Of a DNA stretch of 60,933 nt, positions 1 through 13,135 are shown piece by piece. Under the pieces are notes generated by a model. The model saw nothing but the letters and a program-made list of their open reading frames with translations, made no database searches and was not told the origin of the DNA. This stretch comes from Fragilaria crotonensis (lineage: Eukaryota > Bacillariophyta > Fragilariophyceae > Fragilariales > Fragilariaceae). Numbering within the stretch: position 1 is the stretch's first letter; each line of letters begins with the position of its first letter. The position numbers and the translations under genes were made by a program. The stretch is taken from contig JAKSYS010000365.1 of assembly GCA_022925895.1 (NCBI GenBank), positions 1 to 60,933 on the forward strand, written 5' to 3'.

Positions 1-548
1 ACAGTCACTCCGCTGGTTCCTGTTGGCAGTTGTGTTTGCCGAGGCAGCTGCGAATGCATTTACAGTGGTGTCAGCTGTCTTTCTGGCTGATCAACTGCGG
101 ATGACAGGTACTGAAATCAGCGTATTTTGTGGTGACACTTGTCGGTACCATCCCTGGAAGTGCACTTGGTTCAATGGTAACGATCCGCACCACCCCCCCA
201 TTTTCGTGGAGTTTGAGTATGGCATTCATCATTGTAGTTGCCACTTTTGGTGCACTCATCTTGAAGGAAGGACTGGAGATGATCGCTTACGTTTGGGGTT
301 TCGTCGTGGGAAATGGTTTACATCAAGGATGGTTTTATCCCACCCAGAATCTCTGTTTCTCAATGTTGTTGCCGAGAGGACAGGAAGCTGAGCTTTCAGG
401 CTTTTATGTGTATTGCACTCAGATCTTGGGATGGTTGCCTCCCCTCATTTTCTCGGTCATGGTGGAATCAAACATTGACCAGAAGTTTGGTATTCTGGCT
501 GTTCAATCGTTTTTCGGTGTCGCTATCGTGCTCCTTTCGATGATCTGA
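1..548 (+). CDS. MFS transporter, UMF1/Atg22-like, C-terminal part
   Basis: This is the 3' end of a membrane transporter entering from outside the window. Frame 2 from base 2 gives a helix with AVVFAEAAANAFTVVSAVF and LADQLRMTGTEI. The frame then shifts at the TTTT run near 124-127 and continues as VVTLVGTIPGSALGSM. Further hydrophobic helices follow, with the loop LPRGQEAELSGFYVY, to TGA at 546-548. A Gly/Gln-rich helix followed by (K/R)G-EAE-GFY is the late-loop signature I know from the UMF1/Atg22 family of major facilitator proteins, thought to export amino acids or related solutes from vacuoles or plastids. The substrate cannot be read from this part. The frame break is one base and lies in a homopolymer, so it may be an assembly error. 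The true C-terminus could lie in another exon downstream. Confidence 0.7.
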
Positions 549-1381
549 TGGCAGGGCGCATTGGAGCAAATCCATGGGCCTGAATTCAGCATCCGCTGAA
601 AAACGCAACTCGGTAAGGTGGAGGATCGCTCGTGGACGCCTCGGATATCCCATCACTTAATGGAAGTGAAGAAGTTGATGACGGACCGGTTCCTTGACAA
701 ATCGAGCAGGCGAGAAGTCTCCTTTTCTCCATTATGAGGCAGGGTGACCGTGACACGAACCGGAGTTCTCCGATCTTAAAATCGACCTTGGCTTAACTAT
801 TGCCGCACCTGTCGCTGTGTTCCTTGATTTAGTGAGTAGAATATATCGTTACATTCAGGGGCTACTAGCTAGACAACCAGTAGACTCTATGCAAGCGGAT
901 ACGATACTCGGTTAGGTATGATACATGGTAGTGTACATGTACTCTGCATCTCGCTATCTCCCTTCACGATACTGTCGTACTGGAGTACTGTATGATTCAC
1001 TGTTCTTATTATCCATCATCAGCACAGTCAGGACATCCTGAACAAAGGTGCGACAGGAGACAGAATAATATGAAGCTGCTGCTTGCGACAGCAAACTGCA
1101 ACACAGGACACTGTAAATGCGTGTGCTGCCTTGTATATTTATGTACGTTTCATACCGTGTTCAGTTGTAGGTTATATACGGAGAACTTGTGCTGCAACTA
1201 CAAACAACCTACAACTGCCAGCCATAGAATATAATCGTAATCCAGTGGACTAAAATTATCATCACTCGAAGCATTTGTTCGCCTTCAGTTTTGCGTCCTG
1301 CTCCGTACACTAGCTGAAGCTGGCAGGGATCGAGAGATACAACCCATCCCACTATATTGTGAGCGTTTCTGATTGCTATCA
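549..1381. other. Intergenic, no supportable gene
   Basis: No ORF here has recognisable features. A short open stretch near 586-658 could be a C-terminal tail of the upstream transporter, but nothing proves it. Bases 890-990 are rich in TAC/GTAC palindromes like the other intergenic regions. The last 100 bases should hold the flavodoxin promoter and 5' leader, but I recognise no element. Confidence 0.5.
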
Positions 1382-2381
1382 ATGAGAGTTCTCTTCGTTT
1401 TCCTCCCAGTTGTTCTTGGGTTCACCGTTCGACCTGTTACCGTATCGCATTCCTCTTTCAAGACGCAACTCGACGCTGTCGGAATCTTCTTTGGAACGTC
1501 CACTGGCAACACCGAGTCAGTTGCAGAATTGATTTCTGCCGAGTTCGGAGACGATGCTTCTGAGCCAATAGATATTGATTCTGTTCAGGGAAAGCTCGCA
1601 GACGAGTTTGCCAAGTACGACGCTCTGATTGTCGGTACGCCCACTTGGAACACCGGTAAGTCAGTAAGTGAATGCGACGTGTGTGAAACAAAAGCAACGT
1701 TAGCATTGTCCCGTTGTGACATTTGATATTTACAGCAACACATCGCTAACAACTCGGACCAACCGCGCAATCCATCCACTCGCAGGAGCTGACACGGAAC
1801 GATCGGGCACTGGATGGGATGAGGTGTACTACGGTGAGATGCAAGACCTAAAGCTGCAGGGAAAGAATGTCGCTGTGTTCGGACTTGGAGATTCCGTGTC
1901 CTATGCCGAAAACTATGCCGACGGGACCGGGGAGCTGCACGACGTCTTTCAAGCTCTCGGCTGCAACATGCTTGGTTACGTGTCTCAAGAGGGATACGAG
2001 CACGAAGCGTCAAAGGCGATTCGAGGTGACCTGTTTTGCGGATTGCCACTCGACAATGTTAACTTTGAAGAGTTGACTGCAGAACGTGTTTCCAAGTGGG
2101 TTGCCCAACTCAAGGACGAAGGTATTCTGGATTTGGAGGGATCTGGAAGCCGCGACGACGAGGAGTCTGTTGAAACCCCGGATCCGGTCATGGCAGACTT
2201 GGATGCAGCACTTCGAATGGATCTGGAAGAATCGTCTTCATTGTTGACTGAAAGTATCAGTAAAGTTGGAGCTGGAGGATTCACTCCGCATTACAATGCC
2301 AAAACGGGTCGAACCATGTGGACAAGTGCTGATGGAAGAACCTGTTATTACACTGAAGCATCGGCCAAAGTTTCGCCATGA
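1382..2381 (+). CDS. Flavodoxin, plastid-targeted, one intron
   Basis: Flavodoxin is an FMN electron carrier that replaces ferredoxin in photosynthetic electron transport when iron is short. The ATG at 1382 is preferred over an in-frame TTG at 1373. Residues 1-18 form a signal peptide ending VVLG before FTV, the diatom pattern with Phe at the plastid-targeting cleavage site. The FMN phosphate loop FFGTSTGNTES is near residue 40. PTWNTG|ADTERSG and FGLGDSVSYAENYADG supply the Trp and Tyr isoalloxazine loops. An intron at 1656-1785 (GTAAGT...CAG) splits the Gly codon of NTG, and splicing gives 289 residues without a stop. The flavodoxin fold should end near residue 190. About 100 extra residues follow: a Ser/Asp/Glu-rich linker, then an aromatic tail, HYNAKTGRTMWTSADGR. 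Expression under iron limitation is expected from the family, but no regulatory site is visible. Confidence 0.93.
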
Positions 2382-5300
2382 TTGAAGTTCTATTGGTAAT
2401 CTAATATCTGTCGACTCTTACATGTAGATGCGTCCTTTCCTTTTCGACACATTGACTCGTGTGTACTCACTACAATACAGTTTGTCAATCAAGCTTTTCA
2501 ACGACGGTCACAATGTTCCACCGGTAGTACCGTGAGCCTTGCTGGGTTTGCGATCCGTTCAGCGGGTATTGAAGTACACACAATGGCAACTCCCAAGTAC
2601 GGTGCTGGAGGCACGATGTGACCTAGGCATGGCTTCAGAAGCGAATTTATTCCATTATGGCTATTGTACTCGAATTGTCAGAATTCACCGTTGCAATGGA
2701 GCACATTGATCAGAAACACTTCTCATTCAGCCCAGACACAAACCATCGATGACCACTGGAAGAATTGTTGAAGGCGATTTGGAAGTCGTATGCGTATTGA
2801 ATGGAGTGAAGGCAGTTTCTGCGGGATAACGATAAGAATAGATGAATTCTAGTGGAAGAACGCAGTCTTCTTTGTATGCGAGACATACCCTCGAATACAG
2901 TGGCAATCGATCAACATGCCAGAAATGAAAAACAAGCATGACGCTTTGCAATCTCAAATCTCAACTGACCAAGACTCCAAGTTCGCGTTTGGGTGCGCAA
3001 GTGTCATGGGCATTACCGTAGCTGTCGTTCAGTCGATATCATTCCCTGCCTTGTTCGACACAGTCGCCAAAGGTGGCGTGTCCCCGGGAATCGCGTAATG
3101 ATGGCGTTGGCATGTGCAACACACAGCTGACTCCTTGCCAAAAGCGTGAAGTCCTGATACCGATCATACCTGTAAGATGAAAGGAGGAGCTGGGTGTCGG
3201 TGACGGAAAAGTCATCAAGAATTCGGAAAGAAACGTGAGATTCTTTTCAGGTGGAGTAGGTCTCCTCGAGAAAACAAAAGGAACATCAGAGATGCAGAGT
3301 GAAACTGTTTGTTCAATATGCTTGACACGATTGCGCACTTGCAAAACTGGACGTGAGAACAATCTGTTCTTTAATTGGCCTTTGACAAGCAAATCTTGGC
3401 GAGAAGAGGTCATGGATACATGATACGCGGAGTACATCTGTGGTACTCGAGTTCTGCGGAGTACCGTATCAAACCTTTTTCTGTTTCCATTGCACCTATT
3501 GAGGCTTTCGCTGATGGCACAATTTCTCTCGAAATAAAGCGGCACTCCTTCGCGTAATCAGAGCTAAGTGTATCATACCAGTGTTTTACGCACAATACCA
3601 CATTCGACAAATGATTGGAAGCATGGTCGAACGGTCGAACACGAAACAACGCGCGACGGCTGGCATTTCCGAAATAATGGAATCCGACAAAAATAAGGTC
3701 GTAGGTCGTGGCACGTAGAATAGGATGGTAAATGATAAATGAGTATGTACCGAATAAAGTGTAGTATTCCAGTACTGGTACCTGGTACCACTAAACCACT
3801 AAACACGAGAAATGGTACTTGTACCTGGTATGACAGAACACAGAACACAAAAATCTATTTAGATTTATACTGAATGGAGTGTAGGCTACGCATATCTGGC
3901 ACGTACTCCTACTCCTCAACTCTAGACCTACTAGTAGCATACAGCATACCCATACCAGGTATGATGGTACCAGGTACTGTAGTAATTGACAATTGACCCT
4001 ATGCATACTCAGCACCCTCCGATGTTCGATATATAAAAATGTCGACCGGTAGGTTATCATAATTGTACGCAATAGTTGTATGTTGTATGCATAGAGGCAT
4101 AGCTGGTGTTATATACTCGGAGTACATACCTTGCATTCCAAGTTGTATCGTACGCTGCATATATTGCATGTTCATGTGTCATCCATCGCTTCAGTATTCC
4201 TGGTGGTACCAGGGTACCAAGTACTCGGAGTACCAGATGCAAGAGGCAAGTACCGCGATTTTGTTACAATGGAGATCAATCCGAACCCGAGGCGTCATTA
4301 TCAGCCTTACCTCTGAAAAGCAATATCAAAAGCAAATATAATGCAAATGGATTAGTGTACTTTATTTGTAAAAATTCATATTAGAATGGATAGTCAAACG
4401 ATGGCAGTCGTCCATTTATGTGAATGGGCGTTATGCAAACAACAGGAAGGAAACCTATAGCTCAAGGTGGAATCCGTTCTCGTCTTCTCGAATTTTGCAG
4501 TCCCATGGCAGCCTTTGTCGCGACGATGATTCAGAATCACGTTCTTCAGGAAAGGGATAAAGAACGTTCGTACGCGCTTGGATGGCGATTCAGGCTTTCT
4601 TCGACGTCCTCGTCGTCCAAGTCAAACACTGGCGAGGCTCGTTTGAGCGTCCACATATCCTCAAGTTCCAGTGACGTAGAATTCGATCGGAAGATGGATC
4701 GAGGCAAACCTGTTGCGATTTGAGCTTGATGTGGTTGGACCTCTCGTGGGGACGGTACCAACGGCGCTGACGCCGATCTTAGAAGTGGCTTCAGAGGCTG
4801 CGTGGAAGACTTGACATTCAGAGCGTTCGAGGCGGAGCACGAGAGTAATCGCAGTCATGATGGCAGATGAGATTGATGAAGTAATTTGAAGGAACAAATT
4901 GTGAGAAACAGATAGGCTGAACGAATCCGAATCGTGCTCAGAAATATAATCACAAAGCCCTTCACCGCTTTCCAAGACCGACTGAATCATAATTGGCGAT
5001 CTAGGTGCACAAACTTTTAAATTCAATTGTATCAGATAAAATATCTTCAGATCTGTAGTTCTGAATATTTCCGTTGACGGTTATTTGCGGTTTTAAATGT
5101 CCGCGCCAAATGAATAGAGAAACAACTGCCATCGGCGAGAAACGATGATACGACGATTTGAGAAACGCCACGGTCGCCTGTTGCGTCAATAAACGGAGAT
5201 CTGACGATCATAAGAATGAATGCCATGAAGGGTCCATGATGCTGTTTCATGACCTGTTCCTCCTAGGTACCAGATGGAATGCCTTACCTGGAGAAGCTTC

Positions 5301-6509
5301 CCCGACGTCTTCTTCGACGGAGTATTGCTCGATAAACTTGCAAAAGGGCGCCGTTGCGATTTGCGCTTGATAAATTTCTCTTCATCGTTGCAATGGTTGT
5401 TGTTTTCGCCATGATGTGGAACGAACGTCGACATGGTGTTTTCCTTCGCCTGCAGTCCTTTTCGATGAGTGTGCAGGTTGTTCCCGTACTCGGAGTACAT
5501 TTTGTGTCATGTGGGAGGATGTGTCACTTCAGCAGGCACCGACTACCGGTAGGCTTCCAGTAGTCACGCTCCGTAGATTCGCACCTACACGTTCTATGAT
5601 ATGGGGTTAGGTATGACTCGAGAAAACTGCCGTTTTCTATCGGCACAACCCTGCAACCAACGACAATCTCTTCGTCGGCAGACTCCCGTTTGGCAGGTGT
5701 CACGTGTGTGATTGGCCACCCCATTCTCAACTCCGACCCTACTGCACTCGTACGGTACAGTACTACCAGTTGCGTTTCGCCAGGTTTCAGGAGACCAGCG
5801 TCCGGAGTCCGGAGTCCAGAGTCCAGTGTCCAGTGCCCAATGTGCTTTTATGTGCGAGTATGGATACTCCCAGTACTAATAGTACTACCCGAAGTACTAC
5901 TGCCGACTTCCCGTCAGACGTCAGAGTACTTCATGGTACAGTTCGGAATGTCCCAGTCCCGCGTTTCTCAAGGATGAGCCAGTCAAACAATGCAAGACCG
6001 ACCTGCTCTGATTTGAGTCTCGGAGTTGCATGCCGGGGAGGGCAAGGAGTGCCAACTTAAAAACCGGAGGACGCTACACATATGCCACCACGAACTACCT
6101 GGCACAGGTTTTATGTATCCCTGGTAGCACAAAGAACCTACCGGTAGTACCAGTGTATAGGATATAGACCACCTCCCTTGTCCTATCATTCACTTTTATG
6201 AGGTGAGCTAGGCGTCTCACAGAATCGGTCGTACCAACAACTGTATAGCCACCGACATTACCTTTGCATGTCTCATGATTCGGGATTGTTTGAATTTCAA
6301 ATTGCATTGACTCCTTCTCAATTCTCATATTATGTTTTCTCGACCGACGCCGAAATTGTCAACAAAAATTTCGCCGCACTCATAGCATTCCCGAGTAGGA
6401 GACTTGGATGGCTGCCAACCTTTAAGGTAGCATCGTGATGCGTGAACGATGGTAAACTAATAGTTAACTTTCTACCCAGTCGTGCTTAATCCATGCCTTG
6501 GATCCGACA
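2382..6509. other. Long intergenic region, possible unrecognised minus-strand exons
   Basis: I see no gene I can support. The longest open frame (3039-3545, minus) has no domain-like composition. Between about 4546 and 5440 the minus strand has short coding-like pieces: an acidic run DLDDEDVEESLNRHPSAYE, and an N-terminal piece starting MSTFVPHHGEN that ends at a plausible donor (CAG|GTAAGG, intron from 5287). I could not join them into a convincing protein. Two parts, about 3420-4260 and 5460-5960, are dense in GTAC palindromes. Confidence 0.4.
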
Positions 6510-9500
6510 CTACTGAGCAATACCTTCAGGCCCGTTTGAAATCATCGGATTCTTCACCCAGATCCCCTCCAGGAGTACCCACTTGAAAAATTTCGTCGGA
6601 GCTTCAATGCTCGCGTGGTTGCGTGTGATAGGGTTGTGGATACTGGCACGAACTTCCGATTCAAACACAGCAATCAACCGAGAAGCTGATGAGCTATCGG
6701 TGTTAACAGGGCCCGGGCGACCACCGCGAAGAGTTGACGAAGTGAAGTCTTCCTTTGTCTCCTTGGCAAAGACACCGCGATTCCTCATTTCGGCTCGAAA
6801 GGCGTCGCGGACGGGAACGTAAGCAAGTCGACACAAGTACATGCGGAAAATAGCATTCAACTTGGTTGCTGCGCTTGTAAGCTCGCGACTTCGTAATCGC
6901 TCCAACGTTTCAAAAGCTGAATGACGCAGGAATACCTTAGTCTTGCCCAATTGAATGCCCACCTTGGTGAAGTCGACAGCTCCACGGCGGAAATTACCAT
7001 TGTATGCCTTGGTCGGAGGGGTTGGCGGAGTTTGCGTTGACGGTTCGGGTTTGGTCCATGGTTGATACCTAGATTTGACGGAACCTGCCGTTGACGAGGG
7101 TGGACAGTTGCTTGTATCCGGTGATGAGAGAGACTGGCTGCTAGAAGTTTTGGACCAAGTTGGTGGCGAGGAGGAATAACCAGAGTAACTCTTGGCCTTG
7201 GCGGCAGGCGGTTCGTGTTTCTTCGACGAAACGTCACTGGTGTCAACCAACCCGTTCTCTTTATTTTCTTCTGCTTCGAATGCCTGGACCTTTCGATAGA
7301 TCACTTTCAGCAATTCCTTGCACATTTCCTTGTAGTTAACAGCGTCGGGTTGGGCTGTATTTTGAGAAGATGTAGCATGAGAAGGGGTGGGAATGAGCCA
7401 CGGAACGCCCCACCTCGTGGTGGCTGCCATTTTGTGTGGAGCTGGTGCAGCCCAGGTGGGTCGCGACGAAGCCCCGTTCTCCAAAGCAGCAGGCGTCTTC
7501 TTCATATCTTTGGTCGCGACGCAACGATATCTCTTGCAAAACTCCGCATGTGGATAGTGCTGAAAACCAGCGCGACTGACTCGGACCGCCTCCAGAATGC
7601 CGCCGCATCTCAATTGTTCGGCGACTATCACAGGATCAAAGTCATCTGCCACTAAATGATCATTTGGTTTGAGACAACGTACGTAGTGAGGTGCAGTTTT
7701 GTCAATCTTGAAACGCAGCTCGCGTAGCTGACGTCGAAATTGTCCTCCCACAGTTGCTTTCATGGCTGAAGATTCCGAGCGTCGGAGTTTGTACGGTGTG
7801 TTGATGTCCGAAGCAGAGTCATTGCTTGGTGGGAGCGCTTCACCGGACAGGACTTCGGACAGGAAGCAGACAAATGGATTGGTCGAGTTCGCTAACAGTA
7901 CAGTCGATTCATTGTGCATCTCGTCGCGATTTTTCTCAACAAAGCCATCTGTTGTATATTCAACAAATCCGGCATAGTGATGGACTTCAAATTGAAACAC
8001 CGCCACTTGCTTGCGATTGGCACGGAACCGTGAGTGACCAGTGCACTTTGAATAAACATCCGACGCAAAAGAGCGATCTGTGGTCCCAGGAGCCCGACAT
8101 TGGTCGTCCAAAATGTTGAGAATTCCAGATCCTCGTTTGTCAATCAAATCCAGAACATCTTGATTTTCTGGAAATTCGATGAAGGACCATTCGATCCCTT
8201 CTCTTTCATACTCTGCTTGCTCATTCTTCAATACGAAAGCATTAAACTGCTGTTGGAGTGCTTCATTGCAATAGTTGATGCACAATTGCTCGAACGAGTT
8301 AGTAGTAAATGACTCGAAGCCAAAGATGTCCAAGACACCGATCGTTGCAACCGGCATATTGAGCAAATCCTCCTCGTCTTCCTCATCAGGATGATATGCA
8401 ATCGAGTCATTTATTCGCATGACGAGGTATTGAAACATAGCACCGTATGTAGCCTTGATGAGGGCCTCTAAACACTTTTCAGCCTTTCGCTTATCCAAAC
8501 TTCGTTTCACATACCCATCCCGACCGGCTTGAATAGAAAAGTGCAAAGCGCCTCATTCAAGGCCACTGATGTTATTCCAAGCAGTTGGCACGCCGGCTCC
8601 AGATGAGTATTGGCTCTATCCAATTCCGATTCATCATTGTCGTGTTCAATGAACACAATGTTCGACGCATGCAACAGCGCTGCCGTGACGGAAAAGATAT
8701 TCTTTTGCTCTCTAGGTGCAAAATTCATGGTATTCATGGCAACTCGAAGAGCCTTGTAAGTATCTGCATCGGCAACACCGTCGCGCCGATCTTGCGTTCC
8801 GGAATGCATCATGAAGAAATCTTCAGGTGTTGCCGAGCTTGCCAAAAAATAATGTCTTAGCTCCTTTGGATCCATGCCTCTGAGCAATTCAAAGAATACA
8901 TGATAATTGCGCTCTCCGGGAGATTGGGTGACGAGTCGAACCTTTTCCAATAGATACGTGTCAATGGTGGCGCCAACCAGCCGTCCAGTCTGGGTGAATT
9001 GAATCTCAATGAATTTTCCGAAGCGACTGGAATTGTCGTTGCGGATGGTGCGGGCATTGCCAAAGCTTTCCAATATAGGATTTGATTGCAATACTTTTGA
9101 TTCAATTGAATTGCTTGAGAATTGAATTGAATCGTTGCGATTCATTGCGGCCGCGGAAGGAGGGGGCGACGCCCAATTCTTGACCTTGGCGTCTTCCGCA
9201 CGCTTCTCCTCAACTTTCAAATAGGCACGTTTGACGGGCACGTGAGGAGCGGATGCTCGTTGACTAAGCGCAGCCAAATACTTCATAACAAATTTGGTGG
9301 TGACTGTCTTGCCTGCTCCACTTTCTCCACTAACGAGAATGGCTTGGTTGGCTTCGACTGAAGTCGGATCTTCCAAGGATGCTTCAATTTTCGCATCATG
9401 TTGCGAAAAGATGCATCGGCGATTTGATACACATGCGGTGGAAGGTCCGCCTTGAGATTTTCTCCGCCTTGTCCCAGTATCGCTTCATGCTTGATTCTCC

Positions 9501-10046
9501 GTAGAGTCTGGGAATACTCTTGAAAGGATTTAGGGCGAGCAGTACTGGACCAGTGGCTGTGTAGATTAAATCTTCCTTGTAGCGATGCAAGAGACAATGA
9601 ACAACTGCAGGTTCGTGCAAGTGCGTGAGGGTAATTAAATCGTTGGGAGGGATGATCGTTCCCTCGGCATTTTTGGCGTAGTCATTGCCCAAAACAACGT
9701 GTCCGTCCTGCAGAGCGGTTGGTGAAAGGGCAATCGTTTCACCATCATCGTCAAGTTTGACAGAGATTGCTGAAGAACTCTGATTCACCATGAGCCCACC
9801 AGTCCATCCCCACTGCTGCGTCCGCCCCATGCTTGCTCCCGTGGCGGAACTTGCTCCTCCTGCAACCGAGCCCACGTCGCTGTTGCTGTCGGCATCGCTG
9901 AAATACGACCCTGCTTTCCTCAAGGTCAATTTCGACGTAGATCCATACTTCGGCACCTTGGGATTGCGAATGGCTTCCACGACATGTAGCTGGACCCATA
10001 CACGGGTGGTGCCTTGCACGCCGCCACCCATCTGGCTGCTGCTCAT
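6510..10046 (-). CDS. Myosin heavy chain (unconventional), three frame breaks
   Basis: This is an actin-based motor of about 1,180 residues. In order it has an N-terminal region with a Ser/Gly-rich insert; the myosin entry motif LLALNPFKSIPRLYG; the P-loop GESGAGKT; switch I NDNSSRFGKF; switch II DIFGFESF; the actin-binding and SH1 region (HYVRCLKPND, GILEAVRVSRAGF); the converter with LGKTKVFLR; and one weak IQ motif (LNAIFRMYLCRLAY). A tail of about 90 residues follows. The reading frame changes three times, near 9457-9466, at the T run 9388-9391 and at the A run 8537-8540. Each side matches family sequence exactly, and adding one base per site would restore the head. The converter carries unusual Ser/Pro-rich inserts (about 7515-6975). 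The short tail has no coiled coil or cargo domain, so it may be truncated or continue in unseen exons. The class cannot be assigned by eye. Confidence 0.92.
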
Positions 10047-13000
10047 GGTCGCGATCTACTCAGAGAAAGGGAAGTATGACAACCAGGTTTTGCGATATTC
10101 GTCTTATCTGCAACAGTACTGAATCTGTGTATTACTACGGAGTTCAAAGTTCAAACTCTACTGGTACACTGGTACTATGAATAAGTGCGCAAACGATAGA
10201 TATATGATATATCTTATCCTTATATCGCATATATATATATATATAGGTTATACTTGCACGATACGTACACAATCCGCATGACTGAGCGCCGTTCATCCAA
10301 AGACGTGGGGGTATGGGGTATGTGGTATGTATAATGTATACTCTTCACAGATCAGCCTTCGTACTCCGCGTATTACGTATTACGTAGTTCATGAGCCCGA
10401 ATACTGAATACCCTACTACTAGACTGCCGTTGTCCTGCTACTGGAGTATTGGAACTTCTAACATTCACACAAAGTATCATATGCATACTCGTCGTACTAG
10501 TACCTGGTACTCGAGTACCTGGTATTTGGCGTAATCCTCAGACCCCAATGCTTTCCCCGGCACGCAGTTTTTTCCAGTATCCTGTACTGTAGATGTTAGT
10601 ATGTCGGTATGCTTTGACGAATTGCATCCCGAGTACCAGATATCATACTACTTGTACTACGTATATATGTTTATGGGATATGGGCAGTCCCGCCGTCCCG
10701 CCTGACTGTCCAAACGAGTATTGTCGTTGAATCCGTTGCAGACGAGGCTGTTATGATCGATCATACGGACGGTGCACTTTTTCTGTTGATAGTAAGAGTA
10801 GACAACTCGCTGCTTGCTCGCTTTTACGGTACAACAGTACCAAAGCTGTACGGAAATCGTTGTCTGGGATATCGGACCCAGATAGAAGGTGGAAAAACAC
10901 GGCTCGAGTTCATTAAAGAATATATGATACAGATTTGCACTAATACTGAAACGTTCGATTCGCGGTTTCGTGCGTCCTGGTGCCGTTCAAAAAATGAGCG
11001 CGTGCGGCTACTATACTCTATACTGTCCTCTGTACTCGGACTACTCGAGTACTTGCATACTTGGTACAAGTACGCTATACGTTGTAGGTGTACACCACTC
11101 CGTACTCGACGCTCAAGTTGTCATACTCGCCGTGTCCATGCAAGTTTCGACGTTTCCAAGAACACTTGATGTGTCTTGCTTGTTGGTCTCAATCACAATT
11201 ATGCACCGCTGTTCTCATTTGAAATGTCACCATGGTTGCTACTTCCAAAGTTGTATTTGATTGTTGTGGTGCACAGTTCGACAATCTACAATATACTTCC
11301 TATCCCACGTCCATGCAACTGGAGTCAGAAGACCACCATGAAGTGGCTGCAAGCAAATCCAGTTTGCAATCTAAGTGACATTGAGTTCCAAACAACTGAG
11401 CGTGGTAAAGCAAGTGCAACAAGCAAGTGAATTGGTGAATTGAGTACAGGCAGTGCTGGTGGAAGGAACTGGTGAGGAGCTGTTCCATAGCTACCGTGCA
11501 AGTGATCATGCAAGTGATCATGTGTCTCACACAGGATCATGTGAAGTGTGTGTTTCTAACTCGAGCAAATGTGCGAATGTGACGAGAGATAGATAGACAA
11601 AATAGTGAAACTAGTAGGTACACCAAAGAAGAAGGAAGCAAGGAATGTGTGCTGCTGCTGACAAGATGTTATTGTTGTGCTTTTCATTGTGCAAGGAGGC
11701 CACACTATTGCCTTTGTCTCTTCTCATCAACAAATACAAAAGACAAAAAGAAATTGCCGATTTATGGAATAGTCCTGACTTCAATCCTGTTGCCCCTGTG
11801 TCAGATTGCCATATTGATTTCCATACTTACTATTCATTCATATGAATAAGTGGCAGCTCTTCCTCCAACAAGCAAGAACGCCACAACAGCATATCAAGGA
11901 CATCTTCACCTCTATGATGTGCTTGGACCTGCTGCAAATCATCACATGGTGCTGGGAACAGAGCAGCAGGCAAGGTGAAGAAAGGGGGATCAACAATTCT
12001 GTTGAGGAAGCAAGAGAAAGAAGAGCAGCAAGAGGCAACCATGTCTCCAGAGGTGTATGATGATGACAATGATTCAGAGTCAGAGAAACAATGGATCTCT
12101 TGAAAGATGACCAGCTTGTGTTCATCAAACACAAGCGGTGTTTCTGAATGGTCGACCGTCATATGGCTGCTCTTGATTTCTGGAGGTTACCGAAAACCAC
12201 TAACTACTCAACTAGTCACTGCAATCACTCACTTATTGCACAGGTACATCTGATGCATCCTATGCTGTAAGTACTGCAACAAGCACCAGTAGTGCCGACA
12301 GTCATTGTTGCAAATGCTGCCATCAAGATAATTCTCAGGACAATGACGAATCGTGTTGCATCCTCCTGCACCACAGCAGTTGATGCAGGAATTGTCAGAG
12401 TGCCAATGCCAGTTGGTTGACGATTGTCCCGACAATCAACATCATATGAGTTGGCTTAAAGGAAGTGTGGAACTTGGAGAATTCTTGAGTCTCTATCCTT
12501 GCTCCTGGTTTGCCTTTAAACACAATCAATGGCTTTGCTCAAGAAAAGCATACTTCTTGACACAGTCACAGTAACAGACACCATGACTTGACGTGTAGAC
12601 AAAGATGAGGTACGCCCATTGATGGTTCTCTCACCTGCAGCACTGATGGTTCGCCCAGAGGACATGACACAGAAGATTGGTGTCTGGGACATGATGGGTT
12701 GCTCAAGTCCTCCTTCAGCTTCCTCCATCATTGCACCTGTGACAGTTGCATGTCAAAATGACGGCAACATGAACTCAAAGTCTCACCTGATAACTGCCAC
12801 TCATCAATTCAAGCCAAAATATGAACCTTTTCTCAATTTGTGAAGTATCTTTGGCAAGGCATTCTTGGAAGAGTGGTGCAAGTAGATTGATGTGGTGGGT
12901 GTCAGAAGAATGATTGTGTCAGAATAGGGGCTTTTGGTGTGCCAAGAATTATGATTTGGTGCACCAACATTTTGGTATGTGCATTGTCCCATTTTCTCGG

Positions 13001-13126
13001 TTTGTTGTGCTCTGCGGATTCATTCGATGTACGTTTGGAGGGTGTGAGATTCATCGCTGGTTGCACCAAGCTAACGATCTTAAAGTCTAGTACATTGCAT
13101 GCGTAGATCCTCATATAGATATATGT
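10047..13126. other. Intergenic, GTAC-rich then low-complexity coding-like debris
   Basis: Bases 10047-10750 hold the presumed myosin promoter, an alternating TA stretch (about 10200-10245) and many GTAC palindromes. Bases 11300-12850 have a different style, with Ser/Cys/Gln-rich short open frames such as 11842-12060 (plus) and a Cys-rich piece near 12300-12380. They overlap in several frames with no motif. They may be remains of a degraded mobile element, but I cannot name it. The 3' end is the left flank of the MULE. Confidence 0.4.
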
Positions 13127-13135
13127 TACATATAA
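13127..13135. repeat. Left target-site duplication of the MULE (9 bp)
   Basis: The 9-mer TACATATAA lies directly before the first base of the transposon and is repeated directly after its other end at 17623-17631. A 9-bp duplication is the hallmark of Mutator-superfamily insertion. Confidence 0.9.

Noticed and set aside
3039..3545. 168-codon minus-strand open frame
   Set aside because: No domain, no signal peptide, unremarkable composition, and overlapping plus-strand frames of similar quality. Most likely chance.
4546..5440. Multi-exon minus-strand gene
   Set aside because: A plausible donor at 5287 and acidic coding-like pieces exist, but no acceptor and no frame joined them into a recognisable protein.
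6510..10046. Myosin as a pseudogene
   Set aside because: Only three one-base breaks, at least two of them clearly in homopolymers, with all catalytic motifs preserved. Sequence error is more likely.
11842..12060. 72-codon plus-strand ORF in the low-complexity region
   Set aside because: No motif, and equally long ORFs in other frames. Kept only as possible debris.
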